This document shows positions 26,479 to 38,368 of a DNA stretch of 61,394 nt, piece after piece. Both the position numbers and the translations under genes were made by a program. The notes beneath the pieces were generated by a model, which saw only the letters and a list, made by a program, of their open reading frames with translations, made no database searches and was not told where the DNA came from. Positions within the stretch are counted from its first letter, which is position 1. Every line of letters starts with the position of its first letter. This stretch comes from Nitrospirales bacterium. Its GTDB lineage: Bacteria > Nitrospirota > Nitrospiria > Nitrospirales > UBA8639. Where the stretch lies: the NCBI GenBank assembly GCA_021604105.1, contig BQIW01000016.1:1-61394 (forward strand), written 5' to 3'.

Positions 26479-28347
26479 TTAATCCAATTCAAATTCTTTC
26501 ATCCACGTTTCATCTTTCGGCACCGGCTTTTGATGTTCCTTCAAGACGAGACAATTTTCCAGCACAAGAACGTCCATCTCAGTCCGCATAAAACACCGGT
26601 AGGCATCTTCTGGCGTGCAGACAATTGGTTCGCCTCGAACATTAAACGAGGTATTGATCAACACCGCACACCCGGTTTGTTTTTCAAATTCTTGCAACAA
26701 TTGATAGTATCGAGGATTGGTGTCCGGTGACACCGTCTGAACCCTGGCGGAATAATCCACATGAGTCACTGCTGGAATATCTGATTTTGGAACATTGAGC
26801 AGATCAATTCCCCAAAGTTTTTGTTGATCCGGTTGTACCGCCAGTCGTCGCTTCTCGGCAACCGGGGCCACCAGCAACATGTAAGGACTATCGGTATCCA
26901 TCTCAAAATATTCGGAGACTCGTTCTCTTAAAACCGATGGAGCAAAGGGACGGAAGGATTCCCGATATTTAATTTTTAAATTCATGACCGATTGCATTTT
27001 TTCGCTGCGAGGGTCTCCCAAGATACTTCGTCCTCCTAATGCCCGAGGACCGAATTCCATGTGCCCCTGCAACCATCCAATGACCTTACCCTCAGCCAAA
27101 TACTCCGCCACTCGACGATACAGGTCAGAATCCTCCACGTGCTCATACCTCGCCTCAAGCTGTTGAAGCCTGAATGTAATGTCCTCGTTGGAAAAGCGTG
27201 GCCCCAAATAACTGCCCCGCATCGAATCGCTAGGGCCCTGGCATACCCGAGGCTGATTCAGATAGCTGTAATGCACATTTAACGCCGCTCCCAGCGCGCT
27301 TCCCGCATCGCCTGCCGCCGGCTGAATCCACAGACCGCTGAATGGTCCTTCCCGCAGCACTCTCCCGTTTCCGACGCAATTCAAGGCCACCCCTCCGGAA
27401 AGGCAAAGATTGGAAAGGCCCGTTTCCCGATGGAGGCTGTTTGCCAGACGGAGCATGACCATCTCGGTGACTTCTTGTACAGACCGGGCCAGATCCATTT
27501 CCCGCTGGGTGAGGGTACTTTCCGCCTGACGCGGAGGACCACCAAATATGACGTCGAACTTGTTATTGGTCATCCGTAATCCGGTACAGTAATCAAAATA
27601 ATCCATATTGAGCCGGAAGGTGCCATCCGGCTTCACATCCACGACATTGTCCAATATTGTTTTCACATACTTTGGCTCTCCATAAGGAGCGAGCCCCATC
27701 ACTTTATATTCCCCGGAATTGACCTTAAACCCGGTATAGTAGGTGAAGGCGGAATACAGCAGCCCGATGGAATGAGGGAAGGGAATTTCCCACAGAGGTG
27801 TTAATTGGTTTCCCCGACCGATCCAGGCGGAAGTGGTCGCCCATTCGCCCACCCCGTCCATACAGAGGACCACCCCTTCCTCATAAGGAGAAGGGAAAAA
27901 GGCGGCAGCTGCATGTGATTCATGGTGCTCCCCAAAAAGCAAAGGTGGCAGGTTCTCTTTTTTTTCGAGACCGCCAACCTGACGAAAAGCCTTTTCTAGT
28001 AAATTTCGCAAGAACAACTTTTCTTTGATCCACACAGGAATGGCAGTCAAAAACGATCCAAGTCCCTTCGGGGCAAAGGACAAATACGTTTCCAACAAAC
28101 GTTCAAATTTGACAAAAGGTTTGTCATAGAACACCAGGTAATCAACATCGCGCATGCCAACCCCGCCTTGCCGCAGGCAATACTCCACCGCATGGCTCGG
28201 AAATCCGGCATCATGCTTCTTTCGTGTGAACCGTTCTTCTTGAGCAGCCGCCACAATATTGCCATCCTGTATGAGACAAGCGGCGCTATCGTGGTAATAG
28301 GCAGAAACGCCAAGAATTGAAGTCATTTTGCCGGTTGGCTTTGTCAT
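26479..28347 (-). CDS. Carbamoyltransferase (NodU/CmcH/SxtI family)
   Basis: A 622-aa enzyme. The N-terminal YrdC/Kae1-like half opens with ILGVSAYYHDSAACLIQDGNIVAAAQEERF and contains EHHESHAAAAF, the metal-binding His motif; CMDGVGEWATT and SGGVALNCVGNGR are further conserved parts. The C-terminal domain (about 370-600) includes GRSILGDPRS and INTSFNVRGEPIVCTPEDA. The family transfers a carbamoyl group from carbamoyl phosphate, through an adenylate, to a hydroxyl of a sugar or small molecule. Start at 28347 has AGGGA 5 bases upstream. With SxtJ and DUF5989 it forms a conserved trio; the acceptor is unknown. Confidence 0.92.
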   Translation of the reverse strand: MTKPTGKMTSILGVSAYYHDSAACLIQDGNIVAAAQEERFTRKKHDAGFPSHAVEYCLRQGGVGMRDVDYLVFYDKPFVKFERLLETYLSFAPKGLGSFLTAIPVWIKEKLFLRNLLEKAFRQVGGLEKKENLPPLLFGEHHESHAAAAFFPSPYEEGVVLCMDGVGEWATTSAWIGRGNQLTPLWEIPFPHSIGLLYSAFTYYTGFKVNSGEYKVMGLAPYGEPKYVKTILDNVVDVKPDGTFRLNMDYFDYCTGLRMTNNKFDVIFGGPPRQAESTLTQREMDLARSVQEVTEMVMLRLANSLHRETGLSNLCLSGGVALNCVGNGRVLREGPFSGLWIQPAAGDAGSALGAALNVHYSYLNQPRVCQGPSDSMRGSYLGPRFSNEDITFRLQQLEARYEHVEDSDLYRRVAEYLAEGKVIGWLQGHMEFGPRALGGRSILGDPRSEKMQSVMNLKIKYRESFRPFAPSVLRERVSEYFEMDTDSPYMLLVAPVAEKRRLAVQPDQQKLWGIDLLNVPKSDIPAVTHVDYSARVQTVSPDTNPRYYQLLQEFEKQTGCAVLINTSFNVRGEPIVCTPEDAYRCFMRTEMDVLVLENCLVLKEHQKPVPKDETWMKEFELD

Positions 28348-28508
28348 ATTTCCCTTATATTAAGAGCTGGCCTTTCCAGATTAGGTGGCCTGCTCACACA
28401 GAAACTCTCTAAACCCTGATTTTCGGTGAAAATGAAGAAGGAATTTACCAACAATTATTGACTGTTCCCCATTATACCGATAGAAAACCTCATACTCTAC
28501 TTTTCTCC

Positions 28509-29300
28509 TTACCGAAACAGTTCATCAAAAAACAATTTCATGTGCTCCCATGACCGTCGATCAGCTTGTTCCTGATATTGCACACCATTCATCCCATATT
28601 GATTGGCTGAAGGGTTGGTGAATCCATGTTGGGCTCCTCCAAAAGTCACCATGTGCCAATCTAATCCAGCCTCGTCTAAAGCACGTTTAAATTTCGAAAT
28701 GTGGTCTTGGCTCAGAAACGGATCGGCCTCTCCATGGGCAATGAGAATTTTGACGGAATTCTTAATGGAAGGAGATGCGGACGGAAGAGGGAGCGACCCG
28801 TGGAAACTCACGACTCCTTTGACCGGTGCTTCATCATACACCATTTGCATAACCGTCGCCCCTCCAAAACAATACCCAATGGCTGCTAAACGGGTTTGGT
28901 CTACCAGGGGGTTAGCCTGAAGAAGTCGTAACCCCTCTCTCGCCCTGGCCTGCCACATCCCTAAACTAGCTGTAGTGTGTTGCATCCACTGCCTGGCCTC
29001 ATCGGGATGAGTGGTCACTTTGCCCTTTCCATACATATCCACCGCCACCGCCACATATCCCAAAATCGCCAATTGTTTGGCACGAGTTCGTGCATAATCA
29101 TTTAGGCCCCACCATTCGTGCACCACCAAAATTCCCGGACGCTGACCTTTTATCTCATCATCCCAGGCCACGAATCCTTCCAAAGCCACTTCTCCATGGT
29201 TATAGGGGATCGTTGCGATCTGCACCCTGGCTTCCACCAGCGAAGACCACATACACACAATCAGGAGGAGACAGAGACCGAATCGATGATAATAGTTCAT
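28509..29300 (-). CDS. Dienelactone hydrolase family protein, secreted
   Basis: A 263-aa alpha/beta hydrolase with a signal peptide (MNYYHRFGLCLLLIVCMWSSLVEA). Catalytic residues: Cys in GYCFGGATVMQ, Asp in AHGEADPF and His in FGGAQHGFTNP, the Cys-Asp-His triad of dienelactone hydrolases. The ATG at 29300 is preferred over a GTG three codons upstream. Substrate unknown; most relatives are general esterases. It stands as a single gene between the carbamoyltransferase and glycosyltransferase genes. Confidence 0.88.
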   Translation of the reverse strand: MNYYHRFGLCLLLIVCMWSSLVEARVQIATIPYNHGEVALEGFVAWDDEIKGQRPGILVVHEWWGLNDYARTRAKQLAILGYVAVAVDMYGKGKVTTHPDEARQWMQHTTASLGMWQARAREGLRLLQANPLVDQTRLAAIGYCFGGATVMQMVYDEAPVKGVVSFHGSLPLPSASPSIKNSVKILIAHGEADPFLSQDHISKFKRALDEAGLDWHMVTFGGAQHGFTNPSANQYGMNGVQYQEQADRRSWEHMKLFFDELFR

Positions 29301-29464
29301 AATTTCCACTTCTTTAATGGGTCGGCAAAACTATGGAAGGGAATATAGCTTCTGTGATGACGACGATCTAGTACTATTTCTTCCATTCATTGACCTGAAT
29401 CACTTCAGGAAGGGCCAAATACTTAATTCTACGATAAATTCAGCCGTTGGCAATCTTTTTGCTT

Positions 29465-31183
29465 TCATTGTTGTTGGGCTTCCAAAGAATCCGCCAGCTG
29501 TGCTCTCCAATCGAGGGAAAGAAGCACAATGTTCTTTTTTGAACGGTAGAACTCAAACAACACAATGGCACTCAAATCCGGATCATCGGAAATGACCTCT
29601 TGATACTGGTCTTTCGTCATCATCACCAAACGTGATGATTGTTGAACGTCCCTTTTCAGTTCCTCAAGCGCCAAGGAATCTGTAAGACCCTTTCCCACGA
29701 TTCGTGAACGCCCGTGGAGATAGTCCCAATAAAATTCATCTTCATCCTCCCGCCAATCCCAAGACTGAAACACCGATATGGGATCTGTTTGATTATTCAA
29801 ACGGCGTTGATTTTCGTCAAAGGCCAACCTAGGAGAACCCTCCGCTTGGATACCAGGAATAATAAATCCTGTCACCGTCACCATAAGGGCCAGGCCCAAC
29901 ACTCCCACACCCGCCAGACCTATTCGCAGATAATTCTTAATGGCCAATCCAATCATGATCAAGCCTAGCATGCCTAATCCCACACGAAGGGTCAAAGGAA
30001 TGACGTCCAAAGGAACATGCCATTTGTTTTGCAACAGAATGGGTCCAAGGAATACCGATATCACAAAAATACCACCCAAACATGCCAATAAGCCCCTCAA
30101 CATACCCATTCCTTCCGAGACGGGTAATTTATACAGCAATCGATGATAGACATAGCCTACCAACAAGCCGAATGCCGGCAGGAGAGGCATAAGATACCGT
30201 TCATGCTTTTCTGGCGCTAAACTCATCGCCACAAAGTACACCACTACCCAGAGAAAGACCCACAATTCTTTCGGCGACTCAAGCCAGGGACGACGTTTCC
30301 AAATAAGAAACAGGCCAACTGGAAATAAGGCCGACCATGGGAAAAGATCGAACCAGATCACCAGGCCATACCAAATAATTGGACGTTTTCCCCAATAGGC
30401 CTCCCATGCAGAATGCTTTTGATCCCCCGATACGGTGATCATCCGTTTAAGATTTTCTTCGAAGAAAAAGTGCTGCCTGAATTCGGGTCCAAGTAACAGG
30501 TAGTAGCCGGTCAGTAACAAGCCACTCAAGACGACTCCAACCCACAAATATGGTTCCCGAAACACTTGCCGGTCACGGCGCATCCATAAGAAAATCCCCA
30601 TCACCAGAACCGGCAAGGCCAAGGCATGTAAGGTTTTAACCATTGAGCCCAATGCCAACGCCACAAAAGCAACTAGATACCACCACTGTGACGATTCCTG
30701 AAAATATGCACGAGCCCAGGCATACATTCCCAAGGTCATACAAAAAGTCAACACAGGATCGATAATGGCCAAGGGACCAAACCACAAGCCCGCATAACAG
30801 GTCGCACATACCAGGGCGCCCCAAAATCCCGCTATTTCTGAAAACAATAAGCGGCCCAAAAAATAGGTCGTTATCATCGTTCCTAAACTGGATACAATCG
30901 ACGGCAATCGTAACGCCGCCTCACTCCATCCCAAGCTATGAATAAATCCCGCCTGAAGCCAAAAGAAAAGGGGCGGTTTATTAAAATACGGCTCTCCCCG
31001 CAACCAAAGATGCACATAATCCTCTGCCGCCATCATGGTGTGGGTGACAATGGCGTACAAACCCTCGGTTTCCCCGAACAGAGATATGGTGGCATTGGAA
31101 CTAAACGCCAGAAAACCAATGACTAGAAGAAGCGGAATATGGAAAGCGGGGCGTTCAAGGAACGCAACCCAGGAGGTATTCAT
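29465..31183 (-). CDS. ArnT/PMT-like glycosyltransferase (GT39/GT83)
   Basis: A 572-aa integral membrane enzyme with about 11 hydrophobic segments. The first loop has the catalytic-type pattern FGETEGLYAIVTHTMMAAEDYVHLWLRGEPYFNKPPLFFWLQA, containing the acidic and KPP(L)xxW residues of ArnT/PMT enzymes; later HERYLMPLLPAFGLLVGY matches the family. A soluble C-terminal part of about 110 residues follows. Such enzymes move a sugar from a polyprenyl-phosphate donor to lipid A or protein in the periplasm. The acceptor is not known. Confidence 0.88.
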   Translation of the reverse strand: MNTSWVAFLERPAFHIPLLLVIGFLAFSSNATISLFGETEGLYAIVTHTMMAAEDYVHLWLRGEPYFNKPPLFFWLQAGFIHSLGWSEAALRLPSIVSSLGTMITTYFLGRLLFSEIAGFWGALVCATCYAGLWFGPLAIIDPVLTFCMTLGMYAWARAYFQESSQWWYLVAFVALALGSMVKTLHALALPVLVMGIFLWMRRDRQVFREPYLWVGVVLSGLLLTGYYLLLGPEFRQHFFFEENLKRMITVSGDQKHSAWEAYWGKRPIIWYGLVIWFDLFPWSALFPVGLFLIWKRRPWLESPKELWVFLWVVVYFVAMSLAPEKHERYLMPLLPAFGLLVGYVYHRLLYKLPVSEGMGMLRGLLACLGGIFVISVFLGPILLQNKWHVPLDVIPLTLRVGLGMLGLIMIGLAIKNYLRIGLAGVGVLGLALMVTVTGFIIPGIQAEGSPRLAFDENQRRLNNQTDPISVFQSWDWREDEDEFYWDYLHGRSRIVGKGLTDSLALEELKRDVQQSSRLVMMTKDQYQEVISDDPDLSAIVLFEFYRSKKNIVLLSLDWRAQLADSLEAQQQ

Positions 31184-31530
31184 GAGAAAAGAGGAGATAA
31201 CTCACTGCCCATGATGATCATTTCCAACACAAAGTGGGCACACCCTACGACACAAACTCTGAATCTGTTAACCCTAGCGGCTTTTCGACCAACTCATTTC
31301 CTGGAATCCGGGAATTGGATTTCAACTTGGATATTTTGTGAATGGGCATCAATACTTTTATGTTTGCCCCAATTAAAGAGATGCCATGCATCAGCAGGAG
31401 GGAACTAATACGAAAAAATAATCGACATTTCCTGGTGCAAGTTTAGCTCAAATTATTTCGTATACGCGTAACACCCTGCGAGTGATGAGTGGGGATGTTA
31501 CCATCATCAAGGCAACTGGGGAAGTGTGAA
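31184..31530. other. Noncoding stretch before tRNA-Arg
   Basis: About 350 bases between the glycosyltransferase start and the tRNA-Arg 3' end. Short plus-strand frames here lack a ribosome site and overlap the glycosyltransferase gene. No promoter or terminator was identified with confidence. Confidence 0.35.
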
Positions 31531-31607
31531 TGGTGCGCCCGGAGGGACTTGAACCCCCAACCCTCGGCTCCGAAGGCCGATGCTCTATCCAATTGAGCTA
31601 CGGACGC
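31531..31607 (-). tRNA. tRNA-Arg (UCG)
   Basis: A 77-base cloverleaf with encoded CCA. The acceptor stem pairs GCGTCCG with CGGGCGC, the anticodon arm is TCGGC-CTTCGGA-GCCGA (anticodon UCG, reading CGA codons), and the T arm has GGTTCAAGT. It sits alone between genes on the minus strand. Confidence 0.93.
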
Positions 31608-31838
31608 ATGAGAATTGACTTTATACATCCCACCAAGGTCCCCGTCAACCAATCTCTCATTTAGCCAGGCTTCCCTGGGGTGCTCCCTCGTCTTCATATT
31701 CCCTATTAAGGCATGTGATCAGTTCGTAGTTTTTATCTCCTGAGCCCACCCCTCTGGGGAATAGGCACGGAAACTTCTATTGGGTTGAAATGGACTTGAG
31801 CAAGATACTTTTTCCTATTTCTGAACGTCAGGAATCAA

Positions 31839-32150
31839 ATGATACGTACCGAACAATTGGCATCTGATACCATCATGTTTCATGTGCGGGGACAGTTGAA
31901 TACACAAGTTGCCAAAGAATTGAGTTTGTTGGTCTTTCGTTCTTACCACTTAGGGTGTAAGACCTTCCTTTGCAATCTGAGCCTGGCCAGGGTGTTTGAT
32001 ACGGATGCGTATTACCACCTGACATTGATTGGAGAAGGGTTACGAGATAAAGGAAGGAATTGGCGAGTAATTTCCCCCCCTTCTTCCAGCGGGAACCAGC
32101 TTATCCTCCGAACAAGCCTTCAGTTTCTTGCTCCTCCAAACTTGAATTAA
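31839..32150 (+). CDS. STAS-domain-like small protein
   Basis: A 103-aa protein. The order MFHVRGQLN, AKELSLLVFRSYHLGCKTFLCNLSLARVFDTDAYYHLTLIGEGLRDKGRNWRVI fits the STAS fold of anti-sigma-factor antagonists, with a beta strand, helix, central D[L/N]S strand and a following helix. The usual phosphorylated Ser in the DxSG motif is replaced (DTDAYYH), so a regulatory switch by phosphorylation is doubtful. AGGA is 6 bases from the ATG. It is an orphan with no kinase or phosphatase gene near. Confidence 0.55.
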   Translation: MIRTEQLASDTIMFHVRGQLNTQVAKELSLLVFRSYHLGCKTFLCNLSLARVFDTDAYYHLTLIGEGLRDKGRNWRVISPPSSSGNQLILRTSLQFLAPPNLN

Positions 32151-32486
32151 TACTCCTCCTAGAAAGATCCTATCGACCATCCTTCTGCGATAAAAAATCA
32201 TTGCTCGACTCGACTCTTTCCCAAATCCACTTAGGAATCACCTAATGACATAAAAACTAAGCGCTCCCGCATTTTGTAATCCCAGTAGACCGATGCACCA
32301 AATTCACTCATATTCTTGGAAATAATGCTCCGTCCAAAAATTGGGAGTATGAGGAAAGGATGAAGTTACCCCAAAGAAACGGAGGCACCATTCCGATTTA
32401 TCCCGCAGGAAATTTCTCTGCGACTATTCCCCGGCGAAACTCCTCTGGGTAAGCTTTGGGTATCCTGCGCAGTTATGATGCAAGGA
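32151..32486. other. Noncoding stretch
   Basis: About 335 bases between two converging genes. No coding frame, tRNA or clear terminator hairpin was seen. Confidence 0.35.
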
Positions 32487-32927
32487 TTAGTACGATTCAG
32501 GGGTAGGAAGATCGATTTCGGATTGGGTGGCTTCCGGGACAAGTTTTTCTAAGCGGCGATGATAGTCACGCAGACGTTGTTGTTGAGGTGGAGTGAATTT
32601 AATAGTTTCCTGATTGTGCAATTCCACCAACTGTTCAACGCATTGCAATAGGGGAGGCACGGCATCAAATACTTTTCCCGCCTCAAAAGCTTCCAAAGAT
32701 TCGACAAATAATGGTGGGAGAGTTTTGTATGTGACTCCCACTCGATCACGAAATCGATAGACCGTGGTTTCATAGGCATCGACTGCCTCCGGTGTTGGAC
32801 GAATTCCCCCACTCAATGCCAGCATGGACTTGGCCGGCACCTTCGCGGCAAACGCCGCCAGACTGGCAATCAGTTCTCCTAATGTGTCAACAACCTGCCC
32901 AGGTTCAAAATTTGCCTCTTTATTCAT
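32487..32927 (-). CDS. Conserved-looking hypothetical protein
   Basis: A 146-aa protein, not recognised. It is soluble and mostly helical, with no signal peptide or membrane span; GELIASLAAFAAKVPAKSMLALSGG opens it and VEQLVELHNQETIKFTPPQQQRLRDYHRRLEKLVPEA closes it. It lies 43 bases downstream of rluD on the same strand and may be co-transcribed with it. No role can be inferred. Confidence 0.6.
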   Translation of the reverse strand: MNKEANFEPGQVVDTLGELIASLAAFAAKVPAKSMLALSGGIRPTPEAVDAYETTVYRFRDRVGVTYKTLPPLFVESLEAFEAGKVFDAVPPLLQCVEQLVELHNQETIKFTPPQQQRLRDYHRRLEKLVPEATQSEIDLPTPESY

Positions 32928-32970
32928 ATCTTGAAATCTACTCCAATCGCTTGCCTTCTTGTCAAGACAA

Positions 32971-33942
32971 TCATTCGTTCTCCTTGCCCTTCAAGGCATT
33001 CAATACGGTCATCATATCTTCGGGCAACTCCGCTGAAAATGTTACCATTTTGTGAGAAACAGGATGTACGAAACCAAGAACTTTGGCATGTAACATTACA
33101 CGGGGAATGCCAATTCCCCCAACATCCATAACTTTTTTCCCTCCATACGTTTGGTCACCCAAGATCGGACACCCGATAGCCTTAAGGTGAACTCGTAGCT
33201 GATGCGTGCGTCCTGTGCCAGGGAATAACTCCATATGTGCGGCCACTGCCCCAAATCGCTCCTTTACCCGGTAACTGGTCAGCGACTCCCGGGGATTGGT
33301 TGTGCGTGAAGAAAAGGTTTTTCGATCTTTGGTATCTCGTCCGATCGACAACTCAATCCTGCCTTCCCGTGTCTTCGGTCCTTCCCACACAAACGCCTCA
33401 TAGACTCGAATAATGGAATGGGCTTTGAATTGTCCTGCCAATATCCGATGAGCCTGATCATTTTTCGCCACGACTAAAATGCCCGTCGTTTCCTTGTCCA
33501 GTCGGTGCACCAACCCAGGGCGCTCCTTTCCTCCAATAGTTGAAAGATGCCCTTCTCCGCTTTGCATGTGATGCAGGAGCCCATTAACTAAGGTCCCAGT
33601 CCAATGACCGGGGGCCGGATGAACCACAAGGCCTGCCGGTTTGTTGAGAACCAACAGGAATTCATCTTCATACAGGATGACAAGGGGAATGGGTTCAGGA
33701 TTGATTGCCACGGGCTCTGGACGTGGAACGACCAGAACAACATAGTCACCAGGCCTGACCTTGTGGCTTGGTTTCACAACCTGCCCACCGACCGTAATAT
33801 GGCCGTCTTCAATTAATCGTTGGAGGGCTGTTCGAGAAAAGTAGGGTTCGCGGTTGGCCAGAAAATGATCAAGGCGTTTAGGAGACTCGCCTGCGGTAAC
33901 GATGAACTCAGTCCGCGTAGCGACATGCGGCATGACAGGCAA
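32971..33942 (-). CDS. rluD: RluD-type 23S rRNA pseudouridine synthase
   Basis: A 323-aa enzyme. An S4 RNA-binding domain (about 15-75) precedes the catalytic domain with HRLDKETTGILVVAKN, which carries the catalytic Asp, and YEAFVWE and GRTHQLRVHLKAIGCPILGDQ. RluD makes pseudouridines in helix 69 of 23S rRNA; RluA/C-type paralogues are hard to exclude on sequence alone. It starts 16 bases after atpC, on the same strand as the ATPase genes. Confidence 0.9.
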   Translation of the reverse strand: MPVMPHVATRTEFIVTAGESPKRLDHFLANREPYFSRTALQRLIEDGHITVGGQVVKPSHKVRPGDYVVLVVPRPEPVAINPEPIPLVILYEDEFLLVLNKPAGLVVHPAPGHWTGTLVNGLLHHMQSGEGHLSTIGGKERPGLVHRLDKETTGILVVAKNDQAHRILAGQFKAHSIIRVYEAFVWEGPKTREGRIELSIGRDTKDRKTFSSRTTNPRESLTSYRVKERFGAVAAHMELFPGTGRTHQLRVHLKAIGCPILGDQTYGGKKVMDVGGIGIPRVMLHAKVLGFVHPVSHKMVTFSAELPEDMMTVLNALKGKENE

Positions 33943-33958
33943 AAAAACGGGGGCCCAA

Positions 33959-34407
33959 TTACTTTAGATGAGAACCAGCCTGTTGGTGGTGGCGACCGGC
34001 TATTTTTTGCCGGAGACGGGCCTTTTCCAGACTGACGCGAGCTTCCTCGACTTCTGAGGGTAGCCCACCACGCTCCAGACGTTCTTCCGCTTTCCGAACG
34101 GCATCCTCAGCCCGTTCCACATTAATGTCTTCAGCCTTCTCGGCGATTTCCGCCAGAATCGTTACCTTACTCGGTGTCACTTCAGCAAATCCCCAGAGAA
34201 CAGCCATGTATTCGGTCTGTTCACCGATACGGTATTGAAGTTCGCCAATTCGCAGAGTGGTTAGAAAATGACAGTGGCCTGGCAGGACGCCGAAATCTCC
34301 CTCACTTCCAGGAGCCGACACGTAGTCGACTTCCTTACTGAGTAAAAGGTGATCGGGGGAGACCACCTCCAAAAGAATTTTTCCTGATGATGCCGTCACA
34401 TCTGCCA

Positions 34408-34408
<1 letters not shown>
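33959..34408 (-). CDS. atpC: F1 ATP synthase epsilon subunit
   Basis: A 149-aa subunit: beta-sandwich N-terminal part (ILLEVVSPDHLLLSKEVDYVSAPGSEGDFGVLPGH) and a C-terminal two-helix part (AEKAEDINVERAEDAVRKAEERL). Epsilon sits on the central stalk, bound to gamma, and regulates hydrolysis. The stop of atpD overlaps its ATG by one base (TAATG). It appears intact, although the gamma gene it would bind is broken in this operon. Confidence 0.93.
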
Positions 34409-36161
<1,753 letters not shown>

Positions 36162-36172
36162 AGCAAAATACC

Positions 36173-37693
36173 TTACGCGGCTTTGTCATAGCCTTTGGAC
36201 TGTTTAAATTCTGAAATGATGCTTTTTAATTTATCCCCAAATTCATCATCAATCTTCTTTTTGGCCACGACCTCTTCCCGAATAGTCGAATGCTTCTCTT
36301 TAATATAGGTCAACAAGCCTTGCTCAAATTCCCTGATTTTATTCACGGGAACATTATCAAGAAACCCATTCACCCCCGCAAAAATTGACAATACCTGATC
36401 TGCGACTGGCAGAGGTTTATATTGATCCTGTTTAAGCAATTCCACCATACGCGCACCCCTGTTCAATTGAGCTTGCGTGGCTTTGTCCAATTCACTTCCA
36501 AATTGCGCAAAGGCCGCCATTTCACGATATTGTGCCAAATCAAGCCTGAGCGTCCCGGCAACCTGTTTCATGGTTTTAATCTGGGCGGAACCACCCACGC
36601 GGGAGACCGATAATCCAACGTTGATGGCAGGCCGGATACCGGAATAGAACAGGTCGGCTGCCAGATAGATCTGTCCATCAGTAATAGAAATCACATTCGT
36701 GGGAATATAGGCGGAGACGTCACCTGCCTGCGTTTCGATAATCGGCAATGCCGTCAAACTGCCGGCACCTTTTTCATCACTCATCTTCGCCGCACGCTCC
36801 AATAAGCGCGAATGCAAAAAGAACACATCCCCCGGATAGGCTTCACGTCCTGGTGGACGTCGAAGAAGAAGAGAAAGCTGTCGATACGCGGTCGCATGTT
36901 TGGACAAATCGTCATACACGATAAGCGCATGCTTTCCATTGTCACGAAAATATTCGGCCATGGTCACACCGGCATATGGAGCAAAAAATTGCAGCGACGC
37001 TGAGTCGCTCGCCGTGGCGGACACCACAGTGGTGTACTCCATAGCTCCATGATCTTCCAGGGTTTTCACTACTCGAGCCACCGTCGATCGTTTCTGCCCG
37101 ATGGCCACGTAAAAACAAAACACACCCAGGCCTTTTTGATTGATAATGGTGTCAACCGCAATAGCCGTTTTTCCAGTCTGACGGTCTCCAATAATTAACT
37201 CCCGTTGGCCTCGCCCAACCGGAATCATGGCGTCAATGGCCTTGAGCCCAGTTTGAAGCGGTTCTCCCACTGATTGCCGATCAACCACACCGGGTGCCTT
37301 GGCTTCGATAAGCCGAGTCTCCGCGGTATTGATTGAACCCTTTCCATCAATGGGCTTCCCGATGGCATCCACAACACGACCAACCAGTGCTTCCCCAACC
37401 GGGACCTCGGCAATTCGTCCGGTTCGTTTCACAGGATCTCCTTCACGAATTCCCACATCCTCGCCCAGAAGCACCGCTCCGACACTATCTTCTTCCAGGT
37501 TCAAAGCCACCCCGTATACTCCGCCAGGAAATTCCAACAACTCTCCTGCCATCGCCCCCTCCAAACCATAGACTTTGGCAATATTATCACCCACCTGGAT
37601 GACGTAGCCCATTTCTTTGACATCAACCCGCTGCTCAAATCCTTTGATTTTTTCCTTAATGATGGAGCTGATTTCTTCCGCTTTGATCTGCAT
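36173..37693 (-). CDS. atpA: F1 ATP synthase alpha subunit
   Basis: A 506-aa non-catalytic nucleotide-binding subunit. Walker [63 protein letters not shown] and the arginine finger region [10 protein letters not shown] are complete. Length is normal. It follows atpH by 3 bases. The downstream neighbour should be atpG but is only the scar described there. Confidence 0.95.
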   Translation of the reverse strand: MQIKAEEISSIIKEKIKGFEQRVDVKEMGYVIQVGDNIAKVYGLEGAMAGELLEFPGGVYGVALNLEEDSVGAVLLGEDVGIREGDPVKRTGRIAEVPVGEALVGRVVDAIGKPIDGKGSINTAETRLIEAKAPGVVDRQSVGEPLQTGLKAIDAMIPVGRGQRELIIGDRQTGKTAIAVDTIINQKGLGVFCFYVAIGQKRSTVARVVKTLEDHGAMEYTTVVSATASDSASLQFFAPYAGVTMAEYFRDNGKHALIVYDDLSKHATAYRQLSLLLRRPPGREAYPGDVFFLHSRLLERAAKMSDEKGAGSLTALPIIETQAGDVSAYIPTNVISITDGQIYLAADLFYSGIRPAINVGLSVSRVGGSAQIKTMKQVAGTLRLDLAQYREMAAFAQFGSELDKATQAQLNRGARMVELLKQDQYKPLPVADQVLSIFAGVNGFLDNVPVNKIREFEQGLLTYIKEKHSTIREEVVAKKKIDDEFGDKLKSIISEFKQSKGYDKAA

Positions 37694-37696
37694 GGA

Positions 37697-38236
37697 TTAT
37701 CCCTTCGTCAGCTGATCATGCATACCGGCTAGTCGACCAGACACCGTATTATCAAATACCCGGCTGCCAATTTTTATTTTCAATCCCGCAATAAGTTGGG
37801 GATCCACCTCAAAAGCCACTTCGACTCCATGGTGCAGCGTTTGAGACAAGTCTTGCTTAATCTGTTCTTTCTCGTTCGCAGGTAATGGTTTGGCCGAGCC
37901 CACCCAGACTTGCTGAACTCCCTGTTGTTGAGCGGCCAACTCCGCAAAAGCCTCTGAAATTTCAGGGAGCAAGATGGCTCGATTCTTTTTCAATAGCTGA
38001 GTGAGGAAATCCCGCATGACCGGAGGGGCATCCATCCGTTGACTCAATTCATTCAGGACAGCCTGTTTTTCCTCAAAATTAAAGACTGGTGAAGCGAGGA
38101 CATGCTTCAAGGCAGGAGTTGTCTCCAAGCCTTGTTGCAAGGCGCTTAAGGCATTTCGTGTGAGCTCAATACTCGACTTATCGAGCAGTTGGAAAAGCGC
38201 CGATGCATACCGGCGCCCAATGGTGCTTTTATTCAC
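37697..38236 (-). CDS. atpH: F1 ATP synthase delta subunit
   Basis: A 179-aa peripheral-stalk subunit: RRYASALFQLLDK at the N-terminus, NFEEKQAVLNELSQR, and a C-terminal VEVAFEVDPQLIAGLKIKIGSRVFDNTVSGRL that is diagnostic for delta/OSCP. It starts this F1 gene group. No b, a or c subunit gene (atpF, atpB, atpE) lies upstream; the next gene is mnmA. The membrane Fo part must be encoded elsewhere. Confidence 0.92.
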   Translation of the reverse strand: MNKSTIGRRYASALFQLLDKSSIELTRNALSALQQGLETTPALKHVLASPVFNFEEKQAVLNELSQRMDAPPVMRDFLTQLLKKNRAILLPEISEAFAELAAQQQGVQQVWVGSAKPLPANEKEQIKQDLSQTLHHGVEVAFEVDPQLIAGLKIKIGSRVFDNTVSGRLAGMHDQLTKG

Positions 38237-38368
38237 AGTTTACAGAGATTCCAGGCAGCCACGTGTTGAACGGAATTGGGCGTGTGTTAAGCGGGTGAAA
38301 CTAGCATGAGTGATGCAGTCTGTCAACCGGAAAGAGCGGATGTAAAGGGATTTTTTTCTGATTCCCAA

